This document shows positions 1 through 8,437 of a stretch of DNA of 64,000 nt, one piece after another. The stretch lies in the NCBI GenBank assembly GCA_016934215.1, contig JAFGTE010000013.1, positions 62,001-126,000 of the forward strand. The letters are read 5' to 3'. The position numbers were made by a program, and so were the translations under genes. The notes beneath the pieces are model-generated. The model worked only from the letters and a program-made list of their open reading frames with translations. It searched no databases and was not told where the DNA came from. The stretch is from Candidatus Peregrinibacteria bacterium (GTDB lineage: Bacteria > Patescibacteriota > Gracilibacteria > UM-FILTER-43-11). Each line of letters opens with the position of its first letter. The first letter of the stretch is position 1.

Positions 1-345
1 AGCAACTGCTAATGTTTCAGAAGAGCATGTTCCGCCCAATACAAAATCCACCTGATCGAAGTCGACCAGCTTCTGAAAAGCCAGTACTGATTCTGCACCG
101 CTGCACTTGCCATCTTCGTACACCAGTTCAAATTGATAATCATTTGCCTGCTGATTTACCTTCTCCACCTGATAATCCAGCACTTTCTGAATTTCTATAC
201 CCAAAGCGGCAGCATCTCCGCTTAAAGAAGTGAGCACTCCCAGTTTGACGGTTTTAACCGGCTGATCTCCCGTACTTTCTATCACGGAAGCATTGCAGGC
301 GGTCAGTAATAGAAAAGAAATAAGAGTTAAAAGTATTTTACGCAT
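1..345 (-). CDS. ABC transporter substrate-binding lipoprotein, partial (amino-acid-binding type)
   Basis: This gene is cut by the window edge: 115 codons are visible from an ATG at 345, with no stop before base 1. The product starts MRKILLTLISFLLLTAC, a signal peptide with a lipobox (LTAC, Cys near residue 17), so it should be lipid-anchored on the outer face of the membrane. The segment KLGVLTSLSGDAAALG matches the opening strand and loop of the Leu/Ile/Val-binding periplasmic protein family (Peripla_BP_6), and the later stretch FVLGGTCSSETLA fits that fold. It probably captures an amino acid or other small solute for an ABC permease encoded beyond the window. It is divergent from a TrmB-type regulator, which may control it. 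The family call rests on about 115 residues; the ligand is unknown. Confidence 0.75.
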   Translation of the reverse strand, partial: MRKILLTLISFLLLTACNASVIESTGDQPVKTVKLGVLTSLSGDAAALGIEIQKVLDYQVEKVNQQANDYQFELVYEDGKCSGAESVLAFQKLVDFDQVDFVLGGTCSSETLAVA

Positions 346-379
346 GAATAAGGTAATTAAAAATTAGAATGGTGATGAT

Positions 380-406
380 ATTATACAATTTTTTTCGACA
401 TGACAA
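380..406 (-). promoter_or_regulatory. Promoter for the substrate-binding lipoprotein gene
   Basis: On the minus strand a TATAAT box (plus 380-385) lies 15 bases below TTGTCA (plus 401-406), pointing into the lipoprotein gene that starts at 345. The 15-base spacer is short, so the -35 is the weaker part. The spacer contains one copy of the TGTCGA operator-like motif. Confidence 0.5.
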
Positions 407-480
407 GTGTATGTTTTCATTTTTCTTTTAAAATAAAGCAAAAACTGCTATAATTGATGTGTCGAAAAATGTCGACATTT
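395..480. promoter_or_regulatory. Candidate operator region with repeated TGTCGA boxes
   Basis: The divergent intergenic region carries three TGTCGA boxes: one on the minus strand (395-400) inside the lipoprotein promoter and two on the plus strand (460-465 and 470-475). The last lies in a perfect 14-bp palindrome, AAATGTCGACATTT, at 467-480, just downstream of the -10 box of the regulator gene. This arrangement suits a dimeric regulator controlling both genes. The obvious candidate is the adjacent TrmB-family protein; binding itself is inferred. Confidence 0.5.
449..454 (+). promoter_or_regulatory. -10 box of the TrmB-family regulator gene
   Basis: A perfect TATAAT lies 45 bases before the GTG start at 500. 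The predicted transcription start (about 461) falls on the first TGTCGA box, and the palindrome at 467-480 would be in the leader, where bound protein would block transcription. No convincing -35 was found at 16-18 bases upstream. Confidence 0.45.
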
Positions 481-499
481 CAATTATCAGACCATAATC

Positions 500-1228
500 G
501 TGTATAAAATCTACCTTCATCCGCTGGGCTTCAGCAACAAAGAAGCAGAGGTCTATCTGGCCCTGAATACCTTTGGCCCCTCCCCTGCCGCCACACTGGC
601 CCGCATCACAAACATTAAACGGACTTCTATGTATGACATCCTGAATGCGCTTATGGCGAAAAATCTGATCGTCACTTTTAAAAAAGGACAAACCACTTTT
701 TACGCCATCGATGACCTGAATAAACTCCTGCATAATGAACGGGAAAAAGTCCGGCTGGCCGAATCAGTAGTCCGGCAGCTGGATGCTGAAAAGGCCACAC
801 AGGAAGGGATTCCTATCAATCACTACATCGGCGAAGAGAATTACCGTGAGATGTACGAAGATATCCTCCGTGCCAACCCCAAAGAACTGATGGCCTGGCT
901 GCATCTGGATAAGTTCTACAAAGCGCTGGATCCGGTCCGTGAGGAAGAATGGACCCTGCAACGGATCAAACAGGGCATGTACGCCCGCCTTATTCTGGTG
1001 GATACTCCGTTAGCCCGCAAATTCCGCAGGCAGGACAAAGAAAGGCTTCGGTCAACCGTCATCATTCCGAAGGAATTCGCCTTTGATACCAACTGCTTTT
1101 TATACGAAAATCACATCATGCTTTTTGATGCCGATAAAGTCGTCACGGGCATACGCATTAACCATCCGGGAATCTACACCATGCAGAAACAGATCTTTGA
1201 GATGACCTGGAATTACTTTAAAGGTTAG
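500..1228 (+). CDS. TrmB-family transcriptional regulator
   Basis: A 242-residue protein. Residues about 8-60 form a winged helix of the TrmB type (GFSNKEAEVYLAL, then IKRTSMYDILNALMAKNLI), the DNA-binding part of this family. It is followed by a charged coiled segment and a C-terminal effector-like domain of about 150 residues. TrmB proteins are mostly sugar-sensing repressors or activators in archaea, with scattered bacterial members. The GTG at 500 is chosen because it places the first helix at the usual distance from the N-terminus; there is no Shine-Dalgarno sequence. The gene is divergent from an ABC substrate-binding lipoprotein, which suggests control of uptake and autoregulation. Its 3' end overlaps the convergent gene by 11 bases. 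Confidence 0.8.
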   Translation: MYKIYLHPLGFSNKEAEVYLALNTFGPSPAATLARITNIKRTSMYDILNALMAKNLIVTFKKGQTTFYAIDDLNKLLHNEREKVRLAESVVRQLDAEKATQEGIPINHYIGEENYREMYEDILRANPKELMAWLHLDKFYKALDPVREEEWTLQRIKQGMYARLILVDTPLARKFRRQDKERLRSTVIIPKEFAFDTNCFLYENHIMLFDADKVVTGIRINHPGIYTMQKQIFEMTWNYFKG

Positions 1229-3971
1229 ACGGAATATCAATACCGTTATTTTCCAATTGTTCTGCCACTAGTTCTTTGGCTTCAAGTAATGAAATAAAAG
1301 TCCGTCTTACATCCTCTCGTTTATAGTAGGAATCATCATAGCTATCCAATGCCTCCTGAACATTTTCATAGATAAATTTAATACCGTTAATGGATGCCTT
1401 TGTTTCATCCGGAAGCACTAAATTATCTTCAACTCGAACAGCCCAGGAAAGGATGGCATCAGCCTCCCCCTGGATTTCATTCAGATTCAGCGGTTCATCA
1501 CCTGAGTAGTCTCCTTTTGCATAGTCCGTTCCCCTGTGTCTCATATCTTCAAAACGTCGGCGTAACTGCTCAGCTATTTCGTAAGTATATTTTTCCTCAC
1601 CGGGAATCCGCGCTAAAAAACATCTAAAATCGGTATGTTTGTCTTCATCATAAATGGGAGCGAGCAAGTATTCATAGCCGAATCTTCCCCTGAAATCTGA
1701 ATAACTTTCCGGTTTTCCGGTTACTGTAACGAATTCCTGCCCCTGACAGGCATATTCTCCATCATTCCAAAGACTGCTGGCATTTGCCATTTCTGTGAAT
1801 TGAGGATAAAAACGATGAAGCTGCAAAGCATCAAAACGCTCCTGCGTGTAAAGCCACTGTTTGGCTATCGGTTTGGCCTTTTGAGTTGAAAAGACTTGGA
1901 TAATCCGCAGCCTTGTTCCAATGCACTCCATTTTCCTCTCAGGACTTACTTCTTTACAATATTTTTCTGCTTCTTCTCTATTCTTTTCTTCTGCCCTTTT
2001 CTCCGCCTCTTTGTCACGTGTAACCAAAAGTGTTTCAGCAGTTTTCGGATTTTTATAAACATAAACCGTCTCTGGCTCTTCGTCTATCCGACTTTGTACT
2101 GAATAAAACCCCTCAACCTTACAGGTTCGGTTGTAATCGCCTAATACACGATAGGCAACATCAGCCTCTATCGCACATTCTTTTAAATTTCGCTCAGCCT
2201 GCTCAAAATCTTTAAAGCTGTTTGCCCCAAACGCCGATGTATCGCGCTTGACTGTAATCACCACCTGACGATCTTCTGTCTCAGGCCGCTCGACTGCTTC
2301 GGTAAATAATCGCTGATGTGGTATTTGTTCCGCGTAGGGACGACTGATATCAATATCATGTTCCATAAGCAGTAAGCGGTTTGCCACCGCAAAGCGATCG
2401 ACTGCATCAATCCTTTCCAGATCATTCTTCGACATTTCATTGGGATCCTCCCGGTCTAAAATATACTGCTTAAAAACCTGTTCAACCTTTTCGAAGGTCT
2501 CTGGCATTATTCCATATCTGTTTTTAAGATCCTGGCCGCATTTTTTAACCAAATTATTAAAAATACTTAGGTTTTCACTTTTGTCGATGACTCCATGCCA
2601 AGTGTCATAACGAGAATGATAATAGAAAGAGATATTTTTCACTCTTTCTTCGAGTGCCGCATCCATGGCTTTTTGTCTTTGTTCTTCCACTCCCTGCTGA
2701 TAGGAAACACCAGCTTTATAGGTGCCGCCTACCCCTGCCGCCCCCAATGTCAGGGCTAAAGCCAAGCGTGCCCGCGCCAGGGTTCTTTTGGCTGCCAGTG
2801 AATAATAGTTTTCAGCGGTTTTAAGGTGGATTGTCTCAAATGATTTCCCTTCCAGAAGGTCAAAAAGGGGCTGAAGCTGGGCGCATTTTTTATAACTGCC
2901 TTTTTTACCTTTCATCAGTCTTTCGATGATCTGGTCATACACTTCCTGCCGTTCCACTCCGCCATGAATACTGCGGCCATTTAGGATATCCGCTAAACGG
3001 ACAGCCACTTCACAAAGTCCGTAATATTTGGCATTGGGGTTTTCATTCATCGCTTTGGGCACAGTTCCCTCAAAGGCCATATCAAGCACTTCGTATTCTT
3101 TTGAAATAGCATACAAAAAACGGGCCAGTTCTAAAGAACTCGGCTGAGCAGAAAGTGTCAGATCTTCCAAACCGCCAAGCGCCCCCTCAATGTCCAATTC
3201 ACCCGATTCTTTTGCCTGTTTGAGCGTCTTAAAAAGGTCTTTATGAAGAGGGGCTTCCTCTGCGTTTTCAACCAATACTTCCGTCTGCCTGAAATGTTTT
3301 TTGGCAAGCACCCTGATCATCTCCGCTTCCTCTTCAGCCGGTATGGCGCGCCGGTCATCCACCTGATCATTAAAAATGCGGCTCAGGGCCGGAATGATGA
3401 CAAATTGCAGGTTACTATGCCAGCCTTTTTGACCATACCAAAAGCCGCGAATATGTTTGATGCCATAATCGATCATGGCCAGAATTGCTTCCTTGTCATA
3501 TATCCGGCGTTCACGTTCCCATCCCATAAAATCGGCAATTTTTTCGCGCGTGGTCGGAGGAATGAACTTTCCCAGATAAAAGGCGTGATTACCTGCTTCC
3601 AGCTGAGGACGTTCAATTTTCTGATCCGCAAATCGAACACTTTCCCATTCCCGCAGTTCTTCTTCCGCTTTTTCATCTAAAAACTGTTCCTGCTCAGTGA
3701 CAGGTTTTTGTGCCAGTTCTTTCTTAAGCTTTTCTCTTAGTAAGTCTTTCAGTCTTTCCTTTCGCTGTGTACCGTTAAGCTCCCAATAACTGATTCTTTT
3801 TTCTATCTGCCGCCATTTTTGATGGGTTTCTCTGAGTCCGACCTTTTCACCAACTCGCGGCGAATAACTGACAAAATCAGCCATCGGTGATGGGCTGGAA
3901 AAGGCTTCCCGTAAGGTTTTAGGAAGCGGAATCGCTTCCGGCCTGTAATGTTCGTGTTCAAAGTATGACAT
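1218..3971 (-). CDS. Large protein of unknown function, one possible membrane segment
   Basis: I do not recognise a family in this 917-residue protein. It is highly charged and mostly soluble-looking, with long helical stretches rich in Glu, Lys and Arg. One alanine/glycine-rich hydrophobic segment near residues 400-425 (LALALTLGAAGVGG) could be a membrane anchor splitting it into two halves of about 400 and 490 residues. There is no signal peptide. Several Cys residues lie in the C-terminal half without a clear metal motif. It converges on and overlaps the TrmB-family gene by 11 bases, and tRNA-Leu follows its start. Size and composition resemble the other lineage-specific large proteins in this window, but no shared domain was found by eye. 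Confidence 0.7.
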   Translation of the reverse strand: MSYFEHEHYRPEAIPLPKTLREAFSSPSPMADFVSYSPRVGEKVGLRETHQKWRQIEKRISYWELNGTQRKERLKDLLREKLKKELAQKPVTEQEQFLDEKAEEELREWESVRFADQKIERPQLEAGNHAFYLGKFIPPTTREKIADFMGWERERRIYDKEAILAMIDYGIKHIRGFWYGQKGWHSNLQFVIIPALSRIFNDQVDDRRAIPAEEEAEMIRVLAKKHFRQTEVLVENAEEAPLHKDLFKTLKQAKESGELDIEGALGGLEDLTLSAQPSSLELARFLYAISKEYEVLDMAFEGTVPKAMNENPNAKYYGLCEVAVRLADILNGRSIHGGVERQEVYDQIIERLMKGKKGSYKKCAQLQPLFDLLEGKSFETIHLKTAENYYSLAAKRTLARARLALALTLGAAGVGGTYKAGVSYQQGVEEQRQKAMDAALEERVKNISFYYHSRYDTWHGVIDKSENLSIFNNLVKKCGQDLKNRYGIMPETFEKVEQVFKQYILDREDPNEMSKNDLERIDAVDRFAVANRLLLMEHDIDISRPYAEQIPHQRLFTEAVERPETEDRQVVITVKRDTSAFGANSFKDFEQAERNLKECAIEADVAYRVLGDYNRTCKVEGFYSVQSRIDEEPETVYVYKNPKTAETLLVTRDKEAEKRAEEKNREEAEKYCKEVSPERKMECIGTRLRIIQVFSTQKAKPIAKQWLYTQERFDALQLHRFYPQFTEMANASSLWNDGEYACQGQEFVTVTGKPESYSDFRGRFGYEYLLAPIYDEDKHTDFRCFLARIPGEEKYTYEIAEQLRRRFEDMRHRGTDYAKGDYSGDEPLNLNEIQGEADAILSWAVRVEDNLVLPDETKASINGIKFIYENVQEALDSYDDSYYKREDVRRTFISLLEAKELVAEQLENNGIDIPSNL

Positions 3972-4084
3972 TGTCAGCTATGATATTATACTTTATTTTA
4001 TGTTTTTGTCAACTATTTCCGCGGTTGTGAATTTGCCCTTTTTCATGTATAAAGCTGGGGCGTCAACAAAGTCAAAATCCGGGG

Positions 4085-4090
4085 TATAAT
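4085..4090 (+). promoter_or_regulatory. -10 box of tRNA-Leu
   Basis: A perfect TATAAT ends 8 bases before the first base of the tRNA acceptor stem, the usual position for a stable RNA gene. No strong -35 was recognised; the hexamer 17 bases upstream is GTCAAC. Confidence 0.6.
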
Positions 4091-4098
4091 GGCGACGC

Positions 4099-4183
4099 GC
4101 CCAGGTGGTGGAATTGGTAGACACGCCGGCCTTAGGAGCCGGTGCCGCAAGGCGTGAGAGTTCGAGTCTCTCCTTGGGCACCA
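4099..4183 (+). tRNA. tRNA-Leu (anticodon UAG), CCA encoded
   Basis: The acceptor stem GCCCAGG pairs with CTTGGGC (one G-T pair), followed by discriminator A and a genomically encoded CCA. The anticodon stem CCGGC/GCCGG encloses the loop CTTAGGA, giving anticodon TAG, which reads CUA and other CUN codons. A variable arm (TGCCGCAAGGCG) and the T-arm with TTCGAGTC are present, as expected for a class II leucine tRNA. Confidence 0.95.
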
Positions 4184-4221
4184 CTATGTTATAATTAAGA
4201 GGCATCCATAATAAAATAATT

Positions 4222-5355
4222 ATGAAGAAAATACTGCTCACATTATTTGCGGCGTTGCTTTTTTTGCCGACTTTTGTGCAAGCTGCTACTTTTCAGGCAG
4301 GTGAAGAAATCTATATAGACCAGAGCACTTCTGACGATCTTTATACATCAGGGGGTATCCTGAGTGTGACAGAAGAAGTCAGCGGGGATTTGATTGCAGC
4401 CGGCGGAAAAGTGATGCTTCGGGGCAGAATTACTCAAGATCTTACGGCTTTAGGTGGAAATCTTATGATCGATGGTGAGGTGGATGATGACATTCGTGTC
4501 ATCGGAGGCAGTATCCATATCAATGCGATAGCCAAAGATGATCTTATGGGTGTGGGTGGGGATGTCACGCTAACAGATAATACTTTTGTGGGCGGAGACG
4601 TGAATCTGATTGGGGGCAGTCTTGTTCTGGGGGGTGTCATTAACGGAGATATGAGACTTGCCGGAGCTTCTATTTACCTTAACGCAGATGTAAAAGGAGA
4701 CGTCACACTGCTCAGTTTCGAAAAAATTACTTTCGGGCCCCGGGCCCGCATTCAGGGAACACTCACTTATGCGGCTGAGGAGCCGCTCAAAATGCCCGCC
4801 AACCTGGTGAAAGGCGGTATCATTTTTAAAGAAATTGAAACAAGCCGCGTCAAGGAAAATCTGCCGGCTATTATGGCTGGATTTTCCATTTTTTCTTTCC
4901 TGGCCACTTTGTTTTTCGGTTTAATTCTACTTTGGCTTTGCCGTTATTACATTCTTCATGCCTCTGAAATCGCTTATGATGCCACTTTAAAAACGGTCGG
5001 CGTCGGTTTTTTGGCGCTGATTCTTTCGCCAATTATGGTGCTTATCTTACTGATTACAACCGTAGGCATTCCAGCCGCACTAGCGCTTCTGGTACTGTGG
5101 CTGGTTTTCCTCTACATGGCAAAAGTGATGGCGGCGATGCTGATTGGTTTTAAACTGGTCAGAGTGACCGATAAAAGTAAATTCATCCGAATGTTTGGCA
5201 GTTTCACTCTGGGTGCCGTCATCTATACCCTGATTGATATGGTGCCGGTTGTGGGCTGGGTCATTAATTTGGTTTTTGTCCTGATCGCGCTGGGCGCCAT
5301 GACCTTGTACGAATTTGAACTTTTCTATCAGCTTCGTAAAAAGAAGATCGTTTAA
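4222..5355 (+). CDS. Bactofilin-like beta-helix protein with C-terminal membrane domain
   Basis: A 377-residue protein with an N-terminal signal peptide ending near AQA (residues 1-21). Residues about 35-180 hold repeated short strands with Gly-Gly and Gly-Asp turns (SGDLIAAGGKVMLRG, GGSIHINA, GGDVNLIGGSLVLGG), the pattern of polymer-forming bactofilin-like right-handed beta-helices. The C-terminal half has about four hydrophobic helices (roughly residues 215-365). The whole resembles membrane proteins carrying an extracytoplasmic bactofilin-like domain that are common in CPR genomes; the exact role (envelope scaffold or stress) is unknown. A TATAAT at 4190-4195 lies between the tRNA and this gene. 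Its stop codon abuts the tatD start, so the two are probably cotranscribed. Confidence 0.75.
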   Translation: MKKILLTLFAALLFLPTFVQAATFQAGEEIYIDQSTSDDLYTSGGILSVTEEVSGDLIAAGGKVMLRGRITQDLTALGGNLMIDGEVDDDIRVIGGSIHINAIAKDDLMGVGGDVTLTDNTFVGGDVNLIGGSLVLGGVINGDMRLAGASIYLNADVKGDVTLLSFEKITFGPRARIQGTLTYAAEEPLKMPANLVKGGIIFKEIETSRVKENLPAIMAGFSIFSFLATLFFGLILLWLCRYYILHASEIAYDATLKTVGVGFLALILSPIMVLILLITTVGIPAALALLVLWLVFLYMAKVMAAMLIGFKLVRVTDKSKFIRMFGSFTLGAVIYTLIDMVPVVGWVINLVFVLIALGAMTLYEFELFYQLRKKKIV

Positions 5356-6141
5356 ATGGATCTAATTGATACCCACTGTCATATCAGCCACCTAAAAAAA
5401 GGACAGAAGGCCGTCATTGACCGCGCCTTTAAAGTAAATGTTACAAAGTTTGTGGATGTTGTTTGCTCAGTTGGTGAAATCCAGTCTTCGCTAAAGCTGG
5501 CTAAGCAGTATGATTTTGTCTGGAGTACGGCCGGCATCCACCCGACCATGCTGACGGACAAACTGGAAGAAGATCTGGGCAAGGTGCGGGAACTGGCAAA
5601 AAATGAGGAAAAAATTGTGGCCATCGGGGAAATCGGTCTGGATTATTATCACGATAAATTTCCGCACGGCCAGCAGGAAGCTTTTTTTGTGGCGCAACTT
5701 GATATTGCCCGCGAGCTGGATCTACCGGCCATCATCCATCTGCGCAGCAGCAAAAATCCGGGGGGGAATGAAGAAGTGTTTGAAGACGCCATCCGGATTC
5801 TGATGCGCGAAGATTTTAAAAACGGGGTGGCTCATTGCTTCAGCGGCAATATGATCGAAGCGGAAAAGATATTAGACCTGGGCTTGATGATAAGCTTTAC
5901 GGGCATCATCACCTACGAAAATAATGACGTTTTGCGGGAAGTGGTAAAAATGGTGCCATTGGATCGCATGATGCTCGAAACAGACAGCCCCTATTTAACG
6001 GTAGAAAGCCGCAAAGGCAAGGCCGGCGAACCGTCAGACGTAAAAGCGATTGCGGAAAAAGTAGCTGAAGTAAAAGGCGTGCCCTTTGAAGAAGTGGCTC
6101 AAATTACAACGGCAAATGCGGAGCGGTTTTTTGGAATTTAG
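5356..6141 (+). CDS. tatD: TatD family metal-dependent DNase
   Basis: A 261-residue TIM-barrel hydrolase. Family motifs are in place: DTHCHISH at the N-terminus (metal-binding His pair), GEIGLDYYHD near residue 94 (Glu ligand), IHLRSS (His), HCFSG (His) and ETDSPYLT near the C-terminus (Asp ligand). TatD enzymes are 3'-5' exonucleases involved in DNA repair and degradation. The length is normal. The ATG follows directly after the stop codon of the bactofilin-like gene, with no intergenic base, suggesting translational coupling. Confidence 0.92.
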   Translation: MDLIDTHCHISHLKKGQKAVIDRAFKVNVTKFVDVVCSVGEIQSSLKLAKQYDFVWSTAGIHPTMLTDKLEEDLGKVRELAKNEEKIVAIGEIGLDYYHDKFPHGQQEAFFVAQLDIARELDLPAIIHLRSSKNPGGNEEVFEDAIRILMREDFKNGVAHCFSGNMIEAEKILDLGLMISFTGIITYENNDVLREVVKMVPLDRMMLETDSPYLTVESRKGKAGEPSDVKAIAEKVAEVKGVPFEEVAQITTANAERFFGI

Positions 6142-6146
6142 CGCAG

Positions 6147-6164
6147 GTAGGTATATCTCTTTTT
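6147..6164 (+). repeat. Dispersed intergenic motif, copy 1
   Basis: GTAGGTATATCTCTTTTT, starting 6 bases after the tatD stop. It matches copies at 30970-30987 and 34087-34103 with one or two differences (consensus GTAGGYATATCTMTTTT). Its function is unknown. Confidence 0.6.
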
Positions 6165-6174
6165 GTCATTATTC

Positions 6175-6202
6175 TTGACATAGGCTTTTTTTAGCGTATC
6201 AT
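6175..6202 (+). promoter_or_regulatory. Sigma-70 promoter
   Basis: A consensus TTGACA at 6175-6180 and TATCAT at 6197-6202 with a 16-base spacer, 25 bases before the ATG at 6228. Confidence 0.7.
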
Positions 6203-6227
6203 AATTAACCTCTTAACCCGATTGACG

Positions 6228-7010
6228 ATGCATAAGCAAGAATCTGGCACACCCCATTTTGACGACTGGATTTCACGTTATTCCGAGGCACTGAATTCTG
6301 CTGTTAAGAAACAGCGACCGGATATTGCCCCTCTGACTCCTGATATTCAAAGGTACTTGGCCCAGACTGAAAGTTACACTAATGATCATGCATTAGAAAC
6401 AATGAGATTAGCCATGGTACTTCGAAAATATTATAGAGATATACTGAACCCTCTCCCTCTTTCTTTTGACGAGAGCGTAGAATCTGTTACTAAAGGCATA
6501 CTTCCAATCACTGAAGGGTGTGGTGCAAGGATCAAGATCGCTGAATTGCGTGGTGATTGTATTCGGGCACATGTCGTTGAACGCTATCCCCTTCAGGAAG
6601 CACAAACAAGAATGATTCAGATAATGGAAACAGAATACGGTGAAAGGTATGGCGGAATTATCCCGGAATCACCCAGTCATTCTGTTAAAGTGGCACCACC
6701 TATTATTCATCACTCATTTGATCGACAAACAAGCCCTGATGATCGACAAACAAGCCCTGATGATCGACAAACAAGCCCTGGATCTTTAAGTCCTGAAAAG
6801 AAAGCAGCATTCCTTAAATTGCTTGATTCGCCTGATGACCTGGGCCGTTTTGTAAGGGCGGCATACCGTATTGATATGGCAGCCATGGAAACACAGGAGG
6901 CTGTCGCTCGTGCAGAATTTATTCAGACGAATCCTGATCCTGCAGCTTTTGTTGAAGGAGTGATTGATGCAAGTACCTTAAGAGACATTATTAGACGATC
7001 CACTAATTAG
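6228..7010 (+). CDS. Unknown protein with a three-fold DRQTSPD repeat
   Basis: I do not recognise this 260-residue protein. The ATG at 6228 is preferred to the TTG two codons upstream. The N-terminal 150 residues look globular and helical. Residues about 165-185 consist of three in-frame copies of the heptapeptide DRQTSPD, a hydrophilic linker likely to be flexible. A helical C-terminal domain follows (LSPEKKAAFLKLLDSPDDLG). There is no signal peptide or membrane segment. The gene has a near-consensus promoter of its own and no Shine-Dalgarno sequence. Its last 8 bases overlap the end of the convergent radA gene. Confidence 0.75.
   Translation: MHKQESGTPHFDDWISRYSEALNSAVKKQRPDIAPLTPDIQRYLAQTESYTNDHALETMRLAMVLRKYYRDILNPLPLSFDESVESVTKGILPITEGCGARIKIAELRGDCIRAHVVERYPLQEAQTRMIQIMETEYGERYGGIIPESPSHSVKVAPPIIHHSFDRQTSPDDRQTSPDDRQTSPGSLSPEKKAAFLKLLDSPDDLGRFVRAAYRIDMAAMETQEAVARAEFIQTNPDPAAFVEGVIDASTLRDIIRRSTN
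6720..6780 (+). repeat. 21-bp in-frame tandem repeat, three copies
   Basis: Three adjacent 21-bp units starting GATCGACAAACAAG encode DRQTSPD. The copies are identical apart from the last bases of the third. Such perfect identity implies recent expansion by slippage or recombination, so copy number may vary between strains. Confidence 0.9.
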
Positions 7011-8328
7011 ATTGTGGGTATATTAAACTTATGGTTTCCTGAACACTTCTGAATTTGGTAGCAGAAGCTGTCTTCTTGAATCCCATTTTCTCAGCCTCTT
7101 TTAGCCTTTTTTCCATTTGAGGAACCTGACGGAGTTCGCCGGAGAGGCCAAGTTCACCCAAGGCCGCCATGGTGGCAGGTAAGGGTTTTTTGAGTTTGGA
7201 GCTTGCGATGGCCAGGGCTACGGCCAGGTCGGCGGCAGGTTCATTTAATTTTAAGCCGCCCACCACATTCACATAGACGTCTGTGGAATCGAGTTTCATA
7301 TTGGCGTAACGATTAAGAATCGCGATGATGATGTTGAGGCGATTGAGGTCAAAGCCGCTGGCGGTGCGTTTGGGATAACCGAATTGCGTATAATTGGTCA
7401 GCGCCTGAACTTCGACCAGGAAAACCCGCGTGCCTTCTAAAATCGGTACGATACAAGAACCGATGGGATTTTTGGCCCGGCCTTCAAGAAAAAGAGCGGA
7501 AGGGTTGCTGACTTCTTTTAGGCCGCCCGATTCCATGGCAAATACGCCGACTTCATCCACCGCTCCGAATCGGTTTTTAGTGGAACGAAGCAGGCGGAAC
7601 TGATGGAAGTTGTCGCCTTCCAGAAAGAGAACGGTGTCGACCAAATGGGTAAGTACCTGAGGGCCGGCCAGATTCCCTTCTTTATTCACATGGCCGATGA
7701 GAAGAATGGGGATTTTTTTACCCTTGGCTATTTGCATCAGCTGTTCGGCCACATAGCGCACCTGTGAAATAGAGCCGGCTTGCGACGGGATTTCGTCTGA
7801 AGCCATGACCTGCACGCTGTCGACTACCACAAATTCCGGCCGTTCCGCTTCGATCGTAGCCAGAATACTTTCCAGATCGTTCAGATTGATGAGGCCAACT
7901 TCATTTTTGAGTTTCAGACGATTGGCGCGGCTGGCGATCTGGCCCACAGATTCCTCACCAGAGAAATAAAGGACTTTTTTGCCCAGTCCCGCCATTTTGT
8001 CACAGATCTGCAAAGTCAGAGTGGATTTTCCGATACCCGGATCCCCGGCCAGAAGCACCAGAGAATCTTCCATAAATCCCCCGCCAAGCACGCGGTCCAG
8101 CTCGCCCATGCCCGTGACCTGCCTTTTTTCTTTAAGTCTTAAATCGCCAACGACGACGGCTGGTTTTACGGGCAGGGCGGCTGACCCGCCGCGGCGGGTT
8201 TCTGTTTTTCCCACGTTCACCACGTCCTCCGCCAGCGTGTTCCAGGCACCGCATCTGGAGCACTGGCCACCCCATTTGGGATGCTGGGCGGAGCAGGCTG
8301 TGCAAACGTATATACTTTTTAATTTCAT
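7003..8328 (-). CDS. radA: DNA repair protein RadA
   Basis: A 441-residue RecA-family ATPase that acts in branch migration during recombinational repair. The N-terminal zinc finger is intact (Cys9, Cys12, Cys23, Cys26), the Walker A motif GDPGIGKST is at residues 95-103, and the RadA-specific KNRFG motif is near residue 250. The C-terminal third is the Lon-protease-like domain (GGLKLNEPAADLAVAL, ALGELGLSGE). The length is typical. It converges with the preceding unknown gene and is divergent from the gmk-like gene. Confidence 0.95.
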   Translation of the reverse strand: MKLKSIYVCTACSAQHPKWGGQCSRCGAWNTLAEDVVNVGKTETRRGGSAALPVKPAVVVGDLRLKEKRQVTGMGELDRVLGGGFMEDSLVLLAGDPGIGKSTLTLQICDKMAGLGKKVLYFSGEESVGQIASRANRLKLKNEVGLINLNDLESILATIEAERPEFVVVDSVQVMASDEIPSQAGSISQVRYVAEQLMQIAKGKKIPILLIGHVNKEGNLAGPQVLTHLVDTVLFLEGDNFHQFRLLRSTKNRFGAVDEVGVFAMESGGLKEVSNPSALFLEGRAKNPIGSCIVPILEGTRVFLVEVQALTNYTQFGYPKRTASGFDLNRLNIIIAILNRYANMKLDSTDVYVNVVGGLKLNEPAADLAVALAIASSKLKKPLPATMAALGELGLSGELRQVPQMEKRLKEAEKMGFKKTASATKFRSVQETISLIYPQSN

Positions 8329-8437
8329 ATTTTGTTTCCTTAGCTTGTCTTCAGTTTAGTAAACAAATGTTCACCTGTCAAAGGAAATTACTTTTCCTTT
8401 TAAAAAGGGTATACTTTAGCCAAATAATTGAGCTTTT

